DNA of 64,000 bases from Oscillatoria sp. FACHB-1406 (lineage in GTDB: Bacteria; Cyanobacteriota; Cyanobacteriia; Cyanobacteriales; Spirulinaceae): NCBI RefSeq assembly GCF_014698145.1, contig NZ_JACJSM010000016.1:62001-126000 (forward strand), read 5' to 3'. Positions 25,740-34,452 of this stretch are shown here, in pieces (position 1 is the stretch's first letter; each line of letters opens with the position of its first letter). The notes under the pieces were generated by a model, which had not been told where the DNA came from, ran no database searches, and saw only the letters and a program-made list of their open reading frames with translations. The translations under genes were made by a program, and so were the position numbers.

Positions 25740-27791
25740 ATGACTGCTATCCCGCGAGAACGCATTCGCAATATCGGCATTTCCGCCCACATCGACTCCG
25801 GAAAAACGACCTTGAGCGAGCGAATCTTGTTCTACACCGGCAAAATCCACAAAATTGAGGAGGTGCGCGGCGGTGGCGATGGCGCAACACTGGACTACAT
25901 GGAACTCGAGCAGCAGAAGGGCATTACCATTACCTCTGCGGCGACGACTTGCGCTTGGAATGACTATCAAATCAACCTCATCGATACACCGGGTCACGTT
26001 GACTTTACCATCGAAGTAGAGCGATCGCTGCGGGTTCTCGACGGCGGCATCATGGTGCTGTGCGGCGTTGCGGGCGTGCAGTCCCAATCCTTTACCGTAG
26101 ACCGGCAAATGAAGCGCTACGGCGTACCGCGCATTGCGTTTATCAATAAACTCGATCGCGCCGGAGCCGATCCCTTCCGCGTCGTACAATCGCTCAAAGA
26201 TAAACTCAACCTCAGCCCAATTCTGCTTCAACTGCCCATCGGCTTGGAAGACGAATTTAGCGGCGTTATCGACCTCATCGAAATGCGCGCCTGCACCTTT
26301 GAGGGCGAAAATGGGGAAAATTGGACGAAACAGCCGATTCCCGACTCCCTGCAAGCCGAAGCGCAAGCAGCGAGAGACCATCTGTTAGACCGCATTTCCC
26401 TTTATTCCGATGCCATTGTTGCCAACCTCCTCGCCGAACAAGAAGTTCCCAGCGAACTGATTTGGGAGGCGTTGCGCCAAGCGACATTGAAACTAGAAAT
26501 CGTTCCCGTCCTCCTGGGTTCTGCCTACAAAAATAAAGGCGTGCAGAACCTACTCGATGCTGTCACCCTTTATCTTCCCTCGCCCTTAGACCGAAAAATC
26601 GTTACTGCAACGAACGTCAAAACGGGCGAAGAAGTTAATCTCGAAGCCAATCCCGACGCACCCTTTGTCGGACTTGCCTTCAAACTCACCGACGACGAAT
26701 TCGGGCAACTGACCTACGTCCGCATTTACGCCGGACGTATCGTCAAGGGAACCCGCGTCATTAACAGTCGCACGGGTTCGCCCGTCCGCGTCAGTCGTAT
26801 CGTGCGCCTCCACGCCGACGAACGCCAAGACATCGAAAACGCGGAAGCAGGCGATATCGTCGCCTTTATGGGTGTTGACTGCGCCTCTGGGGATACCCTC
26901 TGCGCGCCGGAACGGGTGCTTTCCTTAGAAGCAATGTTCGTCCCGGAACCCGTGATTACCCTCGCGATTACGCCCAAATCTCAAGAGGATTCGGTGCGGA
27001 TGGCGAAGGCGTTAAACCGCTTTGTGAAGGAAGATCCGACCTTGCGCGCCAGCAGCGACCCGGAGGCGAACGAAATACTGATTTCGGGGATGGGAGAACT
27101 GCATCTAGAGATTTATCTGGAACGGATGCGGCGGGAGTATAACGCGGAGGTGTATGTCGGCAAACCGGCAGTGGCGTATCGGGAAACGATCGCGCGATCG
27201 GCTAGCTTCGACTATACCCTCAAAAAACAAACGGGAGGGTCGGGGCAGTACGCGCGCGTGGTAGGGAGCATTGAACCTTGTGAAGAGGGCTTCAGCTTTG
27301 AAAATCGTGTGGTTGGGGGCGCAATTCCCAAGCAGTTTATCCCGGGCTGCGAGAAGGGATTTCGGGACGCGATCGCGACCGGACGCTTGCGAGGCTACCC
27401 CGTGGTCAACGTCAAAGTCATTCTCTCTGGCGGTGACTTTCACCCCATCGACTCCAGCGAAAACGCCTTCCGATTTGCCGCCCATCAAGGCTTCGAGCAA
27501 GCCTTCGATCGCGCTAACCCTTTAATGTTAGAGCCGATTATGCTCGTTGAAGTCGAAACGCCCAGCCAATTTGTCGGACGCATTCAAGGCGACTTACTCT
27601 CGCGGCGCGGAACGCCCATCGGTTCCGAAGTCGCCGCCGATTACACCGTCCTGCGCGTCGAAGTTCCCTTAGCCGAAATGTTCGGCTATTCCACCAACTT
27701 GCGATCCGCCACTCAAGGAATGGCAACCTTTTCGATGGAATTTTCCGGCTATCGCCCGATGGCTGAAAAGGTTGGGGCGGCTGTTCGTTAG
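25740..27791 (+). CDS. fusA: Elongation factor G paralogue
   Basis: The 683-residue translational GTPase carries G1 AHIDSGKTT, switch II DTPGHVDFT and G4 NKLD, followed by domains II-V (GGSGQYARV, FRFAAHQGFEQA and the C-terminal GYRPMAEKV). It differs from canonical bacterial EF-G in having Ser in HIDSGKTT (usually Ala) and ELEQQKGITIT instead of EQERERGITIT, features shared with the mitochondrial EF-G1-like branch. It is not next to rpsL/rpsG/tufA, so it is probably a secondary EF-G. It should drive ribosomal translocation or a specialised variant of it. A good ribosome binding site (AGGAG) lies 7 nt before the ATG. Confidence 0.92.
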   Translation: MTAIPRERIRNIGISAHIDSGKTTLSERILFYTGKIHKIEEVRGGGDGATLDYMELEQQKGITITSAATTCAWNDYQINLIDTPGHVDFTIEVERSLRVLDGGIMVLCGVAGVQSQSFTVDRQMKRYGVPRIAFINKLDRAGADPFRVVQSLKDKLNLSPILLQLPIGLEDEFSGVIDLIEMRACTFEGENGENWTKQPIPDSLQAEAQAARDHLLDRISLYSDAIVANLLAEQEVPSELIWEALRQATLKLEIVPVLLGSAYKNKGVQNLLDAVTLYLPSPLDRKIVTATNVKTGEEVNLEANPDAPFVGLAFKLTDDEFGQLTYVRIYAGRIVKGTRVINSRTGSPVRVSRIVRLHADERQDIENAEAGDIVAFMGVDCASGDTLCAPERVLSLEAMFVPEPVITLAITPKSQEDSVRMAKALNRFVKEDPTLRASSDPEANEILISGMGELHLEIYLERMRREYNAEVYVGKPAVAYRETIARSASFDYTLKKQTGGSGQYARVVGSIEPCEEGFSFENRVVGGAIPKQFIPGCEKGFRDAIATGRLRGYPVVNVKVILSGGDFHPIDSSENAFRFAAHQGFEQAFDRANPLMLEPIMLVEVETPSQFVGRIQGDLLSRRGTPIGSEVAADYTVLRVEVPLAEMFGYSTNLRSATQGMATFSMEFSGYRPMAEKVGAAVR

Positions 27792-27796
27792 GGGTT

Positions 27797-27896
27797 ATAC
27801 CAACTCTCATTGATTTTGCACGATTCCCGAAGAGGGCATAACGATGTTATACCCCTACGAAGAAAAATTTAGTGCATCGTAACTGAGAATTGGTAT
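27797..27896. mobile_element. MITE-like element with imperfect terminal inverted repeats
   Basis: ATACCAACTCTCA at 27797-27809 matches, with one mismatch, the complement of TGAGAATTGGTAT at 27884-27896. The ~100-bp interior is non-coding. It lies directly after the fusA stop. The ATACCAATTCTCA terminus is a common cyanobacterial dispersed-repeat end. Confidence 0.5.
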
Positions 27897-27912
27897 TAGG
27901 TTAAAAACTCAT

Positions 27913-27941
27913 GTAAGGGCATTGCATTGCAATGCCCTTAC
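27913..27941. repeat. 14-bp palindromic hairpin
   Basis: GTAAGGGCATTGCA pairs perfectly with TGCAATGCCCTTAC around a single T. It is a dispersed-palindrome type in cyanobacterial spacers and may end fusA transcripts. Confidence 0.55.
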
Positions 27942-28005
27942 TGCTTGGAATAACTTTACAACCGTTTATATCGACGATTCGATAAACTGCTCTTAAATTA
28001 CGATC

Positions 28006-28623
28006 TTATCTTTGAGCGTTAAAAATTTGATGGGCTGTTAAATCTAAATTGGGAAAAGCAGAAGATTTTATGCGATCGTTGCCTCGAAATTGCTGAATTT
28101 GGTATTCTCCATCTACCAATCGACACATGGAAAGCGTTGGCTGTTTTGGATCGCCAATATAGCGTCTGCCACCCAATCCTAAATAATCGACAATCCAGTA
28201 TTCAGGAATGCCTAATGCTTCGTAATCGACCAGTTTATACCCATAGTCATCTCTCCAATTTGTAGAAACGACTTCAACAATCAAACAGACCGACTTTCCA
28301 ATGGTAATAACCGATTCTTTTTTCCAGCGCGATTCGTTGCTTAAAGCTTGACGATTGAGAACAACCGCATCGGGTTCATAGCCGGACATTTCATTTGCGG
28401 CTTTGACAATACATTCTCTCGGAATGAACCCGGATTTTTCATCTTTGCGAATCTCAAAGTTCAGTTCTGCAATAATAAAGCCAGCAACTTCAGAATGGTC
28501 TCCCGTTGGCTTTGGCATTTCAATAATGGCTCCGTTATGAAGTTCATAGCGACATTCAGAATTCTCTGGATATTCAGCTATGAATTCGTCAAACGTTATC
28601 GGTTTGAGTAGGGCTTGAATCAT
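28006..28623 (-). CDS. Uma2 family (DUF820) PD-(D/E)xK protein
   Basis: The 205-residue protein belongs to the Uma2/DUF820 family, a restriction-endonuclease fold that is greatly expanded in cyanobacteria and mostly uncharacterised. Seen are the N-terminal TFDEFIAEYPENSECRYEL, the GDHSEVAGFI segment, the catalytic-type PDAVVLNR, then CLIVEVVS and YKLVDYEALGIPEYWIVD, which supply the D...E-x-V...K arrangement. The length is standard. The start is ATG at 28623. It stands alone between fusA and msrB. The biological role is unknown; association with mobile elements has been suggested for the family. Confidence 0.88.
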   Translation of the reverse strand: MIQALLKPITFDEFIAEYPENSECRYELHNGAIIEMPKPTGDHSEVAGFIIAELNFEIRKDEKSGFIPRECIVKAANEMSGYEPDAVVLNRQALSNESRWKKESVITIGKSVCLIVEVVSTNWRDDYGYKLVDYEALGIPEYWIVDYLGLGGRRYIGDPKQPTLSMCRLVDGEYQIQQFRGNDRIKSSAFPNLDLTAHQIFNAQR

Positions 28624-28782
28624 GAATAGAGTTTAAGCATCTAAGTTTGTTATATAGCAAAGCGCGCTCCCGCTCTGGAGCCGTGTAGCGGTGCGCGTCA
28701 AGCGGAAATTTTACGCTCCGAACCCCAATCTTAACTTGTAGGGGCGTTACGCTTCGCGCTCCGCCCCCTACGTTTCGCTCAA

Positions 28783-29208
28783 TTAACTCTCTTTCGTCGG
28801 CGAATCGGGGATAAACTCCAGCGCCACCCCATTCATACAATAGCGCTGTCCCGTCGGTTTCGGGCCGTCCTCAAAAACGTGACCCAAATGTCCGCCGCAA
28901 CGACTGCAATGCACTTCCACCCGCGTCATAAATAACGAACGGTCAACCGTAGTTTCCGTCGCCCCTTCCATCGGTGCGTAAAAACTCGGCCAACCCGTAC
29001 CGCTATTAAACTTCGTCTCCGAGTTAAAAAGCTCTTGACCGCATCCCGCGCACAGATAAGTCCCGGACTCGTATTTTTTGTCGAGGGGGCTAGTAAAGGC
29101 GCGCTCGGTGCCATGCTTGCGCAGAACGTGGAATTGTTCTGGGCTAAGGCTTTCGCGCCATTCGCCGTCGCTTTTTTCAATTTCAAAATCTTTTTTAGAT
29201 GTTCCCAT
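28783..29208 (-). CDS. msrB: Peptide-methionine (R)-S-oxide reductase
   Basis: MsrB reduces the R-epimer of methionine sulfoxide in proteins, using thioredoxin. Zinc-binding cysteine pairs are C53-x2-C56 and C101-x2-C104; the catalytic Cys124 is in [19 protein letters not shown] and [10 protein letters not shown] are family signatures. The length is 141 residues, single domain and cytoplasmic. It is monocistronic, downstream of a palindromic spacer (28700-28780) that holds a dispersed GTAGGGGCG...CGCCCCCTAC inverted repeat. Confidence 0.96.
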   Translation of the reverse strand: MGTSKKDFEIEKSDGEWRESLSPEQFHVLRKHGTERAFTSPLDKKYESGTYLCAGCGQELFNSETKFNSGTGWPSFYAPMEGATETTVDRSLFMTRVEVHCSRCGGHLGHVFEDGPKPTGQRYCMNGVALEFIPDSPTKES

Positions 29209-29367
29209 CGCGTTCGTTCTCCAAGGTTAAAATGCGAGCTACGTTTTCATTATGACGAAAATTGGGTTCTCTCTTCTTGCCCTACCGCACCAGCCCTAGT
29301 CGTAATTCCCCACCTCTGGGTAATGATAGAGTGAGACACCCCCAAACAGAGTTAGCAAGTTTAGGCT

Positions 29368-29856
29368 ATGCAAATCGGTTTCCAGCCCGCCAGTCAAGCT
29401 CATGTTCCCTTATTAGCGGAATTTATGCAGCGATTCTACGCTATTGACCATTATCCCTTCGATGAGGGGATTGTTAGAGATGCCTTAGTCGGACTGATTG
29501 CCAACGATTCTTTAGGACGCATCTGGCTGATCGAGTGGGGGGGGATTGCTGTGGGCTATGTGGTATTAACGTTTAGCTACAGTTTGGAGTATGGGGGACG
29601 AAATGCCTTCATTGATGAGTTGTATCTCGAGGAAAACTATCGAGGTCAAGGCATCGGTACGGAAGCCGTTCGGTTTATCGAAGAAATGTGCCAGGAATTA
29701 GGGGTTAAAGCCTTACATCTGGAAGTGGAACCGGGCAATATAAGAGGGCAATCTTTGTATCGGAAACGGGGTTTTAAGATGCACGAGCGCCATTTAATGA
29801 CCAGGCGGTTTGCTTTTCTATGTCTATCAGCAGGTGGAGACAATCCTCAAAGCTAA
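29368..29856 (+). CDS. GNAT family N-acetyltransferase
   Basis: The 162-residue GCN5-related acetyltransferase has the acetyl-CoA binding motif A ENYRGQGIGTEAVRFIEE (Q/RxxGxG/A) and motif B LHLEVEPGNIRGQSLYRKRGF. The preceding FIDELYLEE strand is typical. The acceptor (small molecule, peptide or protein amine) cannot be predicted. It lies upstream of two toxin-antitoxin pairs but 100 bp away, and it is not obviously part of them. Confidence 0.85.
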   Translation: MQIGFQPASQAHVPLLAEFMQRFYAIDHYPFDEGIVRDALVGLIANDSLGRIWLIEWGGIAVGYVVLTFSYSLEYGGRNAFIDELYLEENYRGQGIGTEAVRFIEEMCQELGVKALHLEVEPGNIRGQSLYRKRGFKMHERHLMTRRFAFLCLSAGGDNPQS

Positions 29857-29960
29857 AAAGTTAGAGAGTTTAAAATACAGATAAAATTTTGTGTATGGGG
29901 ACTGGAAATTGGTATCAGAATATTTATCGATTATCAAAAAATGTACTTGAGGTAAAGAGA

Positions 29961-30203
29961 ATGACACCAGAACTCCAAAAACAAATCTTAGAGTTGCCAT
30001 TAAGCGAACGGTGGAGTCTTCTAAGGCTGTTAGTCGATTCTCTACAGCCAGAACTCTTGCCAGAGGAGCAATATCGAGGGCTAAATAACTATTCCAACTG
30101 GACTCCAGGCTTTTTTGAAAGAACCGCTGGCGCTTGGCAGGGGGAACCCCTAGAACGCGGAAGTCAAGGTCAGTGCGATCGACGAGATTGGAGTTGGTCA
30201 TGA
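29961..30203 (+). CDS. Antitoxin partner of VapC-like toxin
   Basis: The 80-residue protein starts at the ATG at 29961 with AGGTAAAGAG upstream. Its stop overlaps the toxin start by 4 nt (ATGA at 30200-30203), the classic toxin-antitoxin coupling. The N-terminus (TPELQKQILELPLSERWSLLRLLVDSLQ) looks like the helical addiction-module antitoxin family found with cyanobacterial PIN toxins; the C-terminus (GFFERTAGAWQGEPLERG) should wrap the toxin. The final residues (SQGQCDRRDWSWS) look degenerate compared with what I expect for the family, so a late frame change is possible. Confidence 0.72.
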   Translation: MTPELQKQILELPLSERWSLLRLLVDSLQPELLPEEQYRGLNNYSNWTPGFFERTAGAWQGEPLERGSQGQCDRRDWSWS

Positions 30204-30601
30204 GTTACCTTTTAGACACTAATACTTGTATTCAATATCTGGTTCGTCGAAGTTCTTCAATCGCGACTCGTATGGCCGCCCAATCTCGATCGGAAATTTT
30301 TCTCTGCGATGTTGTAAAAGCTGAACTTTATTACGGGGCTTATAAAAGCACTCGTCGAAATAACAATCTTGTTTTATTTGAAGAGTTTTTTAACGAATTT
30401 ATGAGTTTGCCCTTCGACGGCAAGGCTGCAAAAATTTATGGGGAAATTAGAATGGAACTTGAAAGTCGAGGAATTCCTATCGGTCCCTACGACTTACAAA
30501 TTGCAGCGATTGCACTATCCAACAATCTCACCCTCGTCACTCACAATGTCCGAGAGTTTAGTCGAGTTGTCGGTTTGCGGTGGGAAGATTGGGAAGTTTG
30601 A
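30200..30601 (+). CDS. vapC: VapC-like PIN-domain ribonuclease toxin
   Basis: The 133-residue PIN-domain protein starts at the ATG overlapping the antitoxin stop. The acidic active-site set is present: D6 in LLDTNTC, the Glu of VKAELYYGA, and the Asp of GPYDLQIAAIALS, with the terminal LVTHNVREFSRV. VapC toxins cleave tRNA or rRNA to halt growth. The length and motif order are normal, so the toxin looks intact. It is cotranscribed with the preceding antitoxin. Confidence 0.9.
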   Translation: MSYLLDTNTCIQYLVRRSSSIATRMAAQSRSEIFLCDVVKAELYYGAYKSTRRNNNLVLFEEFFNEFMSLPFDGKAAKIYGEIRMELESRGIPIGPYDLQIAAIALSNNLTLVTHNVREFSRVVGLRWEDWEV

Positions 30602-30624
30602 AGGAACTACTACTGCAACACCAC

Positions 30625-30690
30625 TCCAACGAGGGCAAATCCGTCCGCAGTACCGAGGATTGCGCGTTGAGGGAGCGATAATTGGGCGAG
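30625..30690 (-). pseudogene. Duplicated 3' end fragment of the downstream glycosyltransferase gene
   Basis: These 66 bp match 31253-31318 with four mismatches. Read on the minus strand they encode LAQLSLPQRAILGTADGFALVG, the C-terminus of the ArnT-like gene at 31238-32878 (LAQLSPPQRAILGTADGFTLVG). A stop codon lies directly upstream in the same frame, so it is only a fragment. With its partner it brackets the hicBA pair as a direct repeat. Confidence 0.85.
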
Positions 30691-30777
30691 TCAAGACTTT
30701 CAGCTTTTAGTAGCGCTCATTATCGGGCAAATAGCGCTATATAATGAATAGGGTAGAGCAAGCTTTTAAAAACTGTT

Positions 30778-30981
30778 ATGAAATGGCGAGTCATACTCGA
30801 ACCCGATGTCGAAACAAATGATTGGGCAGTTTGGTGTCCGGAGTTACCAGGATGCGTCTCGGCTGGTACGACACAAGAAGAAGTACTTAGCAATATTCAG
30901 GAAGCTATAGAGCTTTATTTACAACCAGAACCCGTTGAATTGCTGCCGGGGGCTGTTATCTGTGAGGTAACAGTTGGATAA
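30778..30981 (+). CDS. hicB: HicB-like antitoxin
   Basis: The 67-residue protein has the HicB partial RNase H-like fold pattern: KWRVILEPDVETNDWAVWCPELPGCVSAGTTQEEVLSNIQEAIELYL. No C-terminal ribbon-helix-helix is attached, so it is a short-form HicB. It precedes hicA by 14 nt, an order opposite to the classical hicA-hicB but common in cyanobacteria. The TA pair lies within the 66-bp direct repeats described at 30625 and 31253. Confidence 0.86.
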   Translation: MKWRVILEPDVETNDWAVWCPELPGCVSAGTTQEEVLSNIQEAIELYLQPEPVELLPGAVICEVTVG

Positions 30982-30995
30982 GCCGACTGAGGAGA

Positions 30996-31202
30996 ATGAA
31001 TGCTGATGCTGTCGAGCGTATATTACGGCGGTATAATTTTGAATTGATTTCTCAAAAAGGGAGCCATCGAAAGTGGCGCAATAAGTCAAAAGATATTCAA
31101 GTTATTGTGCCTTATCATCGGGGCAGAGATTTACCAACAGGAACATTACGCAACATTATGGTAACGGCGATGATTCCCGAGCGAAAATGGCAGTCTCCAT
31201 AA
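30996..31202 (+). CDS. hicA: HicA-like mRNA interferase toxin
   Basis: The 68-residue protein has the HicA double-stranded-RNA-binding-like fold with the catalytic His in the SQKGSHRKWRN loop and the following VIVPYHRGRDLPTGTLRNIM segment. It cleaves mRNA in a ribosome-independent manner in characterised members. It appears complete. The GAGG upstream lies only a few bases from the ATG at 30996, a weak ribosome binding context. Confidence 0.88.
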   Translation: MNADAVERILRRYNFELISQKGSHRKWRNKSKDIQVIVPYHRGRDLPTGTLRNIMVTAMIPERKWQSP

Positions 31203-31237
31203 ACGCGAGTTCGACGCTAAAATTAAGCTGAAAATCT

Positions 31238-32878
31238 TTATTGCGAAATCGGTCCAACGAGGGTAAATCCGTCCGCCGTACCGAGGATTGCGCGTTGGGG
31301 GGGCGATAATTGGGCGAGGGCGCTTGCATCGAGGAGGAGATAGTCTCCCGATTGCCAGTGTTGGCGCAGGGCGGGTAAGTCGGCGGGGTTGACGGCGCGA
31401 TCGCTATAAAAGTCCAAACTAGGACGATTATAGGCGAAAGAGGTATAAATAACGCGCTCGCGTGGCGTATTTTCCCGAATCAGCGCGCCGATGCGAACGA
31501 CGGGAAATTGTTCGTTTAACTCCCAATTCCAAGAGGTGGAAGTCATCAGCAACGCAAGGGAAAGATACATTCCAATTGCGAGAATGGGGATAAAGATGCG
31601 ATCGCGTTTTTGCATCCGCCAAGCGGTTAATCCCATCGTCACGGCAACCCCAATTCCCATTAATATTAAAGTCGGTTGCGGATCGGCAACGATGAAATAA
31701 CCGCACCCTGCAAAGCCTACAAACGTTAACAAGCCAAAAAACGCGACCAAAAATAGAGAATATCTTTTTGGTTTTTCTGCGAGTTGCGTTAACTTTGCCC
31801 CGACCGCCAGCGCAAAAAAGGGATACAAGGGCATGACATACCACGGCAGTTTCGTTCCCATCAAGGAAATCGTGGTGAGGAAAATAATTGTCCCGACTAA
31901 GATTAAGTTTGCCCAACTATTGGGAGTTCCTTTTTTCAAGCGATCGAGCGATGAAAAACTGCTATGCTGCCAAGCTAAAATTAATCCTCCCGGCCAAAAT
32001 AATAGCCAAGGAAAACTATACTTAAGAAGTTCGATGAGGTAGTACCACGGCGGGCCATCGTTGCCTTCAACAACGGTTGCAATGCGATCGAAATTTTGAG
32101 AGCCTAAATGTACTTGAATGAATAGATCGCCGTATTTTAGCCATTGGGAATAATACCAACTGAGGGCAAACGTTGCCCCTAAAATTAAGCCCAACCAAGC
32201 GTAGGGATTTTTAAAGATTTTCCAATCGCGATCGCACAAAATCAACGCCCCCGCAATCGCCCACAAGGGAAAAACGAGGATTCCCTTCGTTAGCGCGATC
32301 GCGGCAAGACATACCCCGATCGCGATCGCCCACAACCGCTGTTTTCGCGCCTTCAATAGGGCGAACAGCAGCAAAATGAAAAAAGTATTCACCAGTCCGT
32401 CCAGCATCATTAAGCGCCCGTGACGCACCACTGGTAGTAGCGTTAAATATACCGAAGCGGACAAAATCGCGCTGAGGCGGCGGGGAAACACTTCGCGCCC
32501 GACGAGGTAAAGCAGCGGTACGCCCATCGCCGTCAGCAGTGCCACCGGAAGGCGCGTCGTCAGTTCGCTAACGCCCCCAAATAGGTGATAGCTGCTTGCG
32601 ACAATCCAATACCCTAACGGCGGTTTCATAAAATAGGGCTGCCCGAAAAAGGTTAAATAGAGCCAATTTCCGGTACGGTATAGTTCGCGCGAAACCATTG
32701 CATGAGAACCTTCATCCCAATCGCGCAGGGGAACATTCCCTAGAGAAATCGTCCATAATGCGATCGCAGCCAGACAAAATATTACCAGCCACTGAATGTC
32801 TGTCAGTGAACGAAGGCGAAATCCGAATTGCTTTTTGATATAATTTTCGTTTTTGGATTCTTCAGCGTTCAAAGTCAA
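31238..32878 (-). CDS. ArnT/PMT-like membrane glycosyltransferase (GT39/GT83 type)
   Basis: The 546-residue polytopic membrane protein has the GT-C N-terminal acidic loop WDEGSHAMVSRELY (D/E-rich first periplasmic loop that coordinates metal and polyprenyl-phosphate sugar) after the first helix, then FMKPPLGYWIVA, and about 12 hydrophobic segments. The C-terminal periplasmic domain ends LDASALAQLSPPQRAIL. Relatives transfer sugars from polyprenyl phosphate to lipid A or proteins. The start codon is a TTG at 32878 by this reading, with no ATG before the first membrane helix, so the start is uncertain. Divergent from the next glycosyltransferase with no spacer. Confidence 0.85.
   Translation of the reverse strand: MTLNAEESKNENYIKKQFGFRLRSLTDIQWLVIFCLAAIALWTISLGNVPLRDWDEGSHAMVSRELYRTGNWLYLTFFGQPYFMKPPLGYWIVASSYHLFGGVSELTTRLPVALLTAMGVPLLYLVGREVFPRRLSAILSASVYLTLLPVVRHGRLMMLDGLVNTFFILLLFALLKARKQRLWAIAIGVCLAAIALTKGILVFPLWAIAGALILCDRDWKIFKNPYAWLGLILGATFALSWYYSQWLKYGDLFIQVHLGSQNFDRIATVVEGNDGPPWYYLIELLKYSFPWLLFWPGGLILAWQHSSFSSLDRLKKGTPNSWANLILVGTIIFLTTISLMGTKLPWYVMPLYPFFALAVGAKLTQLAEKPKRYSLFLVAFFGLLTFVGFAGCGYFIVADPQPTLILMGIGVAVTMGLTAWRMQKRDRIFIPILAIGMYLSLALLMTSTSWNWELNEQFPVVRIGALIRENTPRERVIYTSFAYNRPSLDFYSDRAVNPADLPALRQHWQSGDYLLLDASALAQLSPPQRAILGTADGFTLVGPISQ
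31253..31318. repeat. Right copy of the 66-bp direct repeat flanking hicBA
   Basis: This segment is the last 22 or so codons of the glycosyltransferase gene and matches 30625-30690 (62 of 66 bases). Distance between copies is 628 bp. The copy here is the functional one because it continues the full gene. Confidence 0.85.
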
Positions 32879-32879
32879 A

Positions 32880-34448
32880 ATGTCCCCGTCTCGAATCTGG
32901 TCTCAATTCTACAAAAGAATATCGGAAGATCGTAACACTTTTACTTTCTTTTTTCTCTCTATCTTCTTTCTTTTTGGATTAGTTGGCATTCTCAATCATG
33001 CTATGTGGCGCGATGAAATGACGATTTGGTTAATCGTCCGCGATAGCGAGTCAATGGCAGAGTTTTTACGCGTAATTCGCTACGAACCCCATCCCGCGCT
33101 TTGGTATTTCTGCGTTGCATTGCTGTATCGCATCGCTCGCGATCCCATTATTATGCAATTATTTCACTTGATCTTAGGGACAATCGCGGCTTATCTTTTC
33201 CTCCGATATTCTCCTTTTCGCACGTTTCAAAAAGTCCTATTTGTTTTTGGCTATCTCCCCTTCTATGAATATTTAGTTATCAGTCGAAATTACAGTTTGG
33301 GGATGCTTTTTAGTTTTCTTTTTTGTGCTTTGTATGCAACACGCCAGCAAACTTATCTTTGGTTAGCCATCTGTTTGTTCTTTATGGCGAATTGCAACGC
33401 TTACAGCTTGTTTATCGCGATCGCGTTAGGGCTGACTTTAATCGTTGAGGTGATTTTCAGTAGAACTCTTGACTACCAAACTCGCGCGAACCTAAAAAAT
33501 AAGCTTTTTAGCCTTGCCATATTCGGCATCGGCGTTCTAACTTCCATTGCATTCTTGATTCCGCCCAGCGATAACTTAGAAAATGGCGGACTATCGAGAG
33601 GCTGGAATTTATCATTCGATATTCGTCACTTTTTTACGGCTTTATCGCGTCTTTGGAATAGTTATATTGTTCTCATCATTGCCGGAGATTCTAAATACTA
33701 TAGCGTTCTGATTTGCGGTACGCTTTCTCTGGCGATTATCGCTTTGGTTGCTGGCATTTTTTGGAGAAAACCTTTAGTTTTATTTTTTTACGCGATCGCG
33801 ACGGCTGAAATTCTGCTCTTTACTTATATTAAGTTCCTCGGCGCACAACGACACTTTGGTCATCTTTACCTCGTATTGATAATCTCATTTTGGCTAGCGA
33901 GTTACTATAAAAAGCGTGAGTTATCACCACAAATCCCAAAAAATAGGAATACTAGAAATACCGCGATCGCACAGTGGCTAACGTTTTCACAACGGCAGGG
34001 AAAAACCTTCTTAAACATCCTACTCTGCTGTCAATTGATTGGCGGTATTGTCGCGTTCAGTCGAGACTTTACTATTCCCTATTCTGCGAGTAAAGCTGCC
34101 GCGCAATATCTTCAAACGAATCAACTCGATCGCGGATTTTTAGTCGGCAGTCAAGATGTCGCAATGTCTCCCCTATGCGGCTACTTAAATCGAAAAATTT
34201 ACTACCCCGAACGTCAAGCGCTTGGAAGTTTTGTTTTATTTAATCGCAGTCGCACTGAAGTCGATTCGGGAGAAGTGTTGAGACAAGTCTCGGAAAAGTT
34301 ACAAACTGCTACTGAAGAAGTTATCTTAATTCTCAATTATGAGTTAAAAGAAACTCGCGGCGATCTGTCAATTTTACCTTTAGAAAAATTCGTTGATAGT
34401 TTGATCTATAATGAGAAATATTACTTATACCGAGTGCGGAGAGAGTAA
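32880..34448 (+). CDS. Polytopic membrane protein, GT-C type glycosyltransferase-like
   Basis: The proposed start is the ATG at 32880 (a TTG at 32853 would overlap the divergent gene). The 522-residue protein has about 10-12 hydrophobic segments. After the first helix comes NHAMWRDEMTIWLIVRDSESMAEFL followed by YEPHPALWYFCVALLYRI, an acidic loop plus His/Pro motif typical of GT-C enzymes that use polyprenyl-linked donors. The C-terminal soluble part (about residues 400-520) is short. The acceptor is unknown. The head-to-head arrangement with the ArnT-like gene suggests a shared envelope-glycosylation role, an inference. Confidence 0.7.
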   Translation: MSPSRIWSQFYKRISEDRNTFTFFFLSIFFLFGLVGILNHAMWRDEMTIWLIVRDSESMAEFLRVIRYEPHPALWYFCVALLYRIARDPIIMQLFHLILGTIAAYLFLRYSPFRTFQKVLFVFGYLPFYEYLVISRNYSLGMLFSFLFCALYATRQQTYLWLAICLFFMANCNAYSLFIAIALGLTLIVEVIFSRTLDYQTRANLKNKLFSLAIFGIGVLTSIAFLIPPSDNLENGGLSRGWNLSFDIRHFFTALSRLWNSYIVLIIAGDSKYYSVLICGTLSLAIIALVAGIFWRKPLVLFFYAIATAEILLFTYIKFLGAQRHFGHLYLVLIISFWLASYYKKRELSPQIPKNRNTRNTAIAQWLTFSQRQGKTFLNILLCCQLIGGIVAFSRDFTIPYSASKAAAQYLQTNQLDRGFLVGSQDVAMSPLCGYLNRKIYYPERQALGSFVLFNRSRTEVDSGEVLRQVSEKLQTATEEVILILNYELKETRGDLSILPLEKFVDSLIYNEKYYLYRVRRE

Positions 34449-34452
34449 CAAT

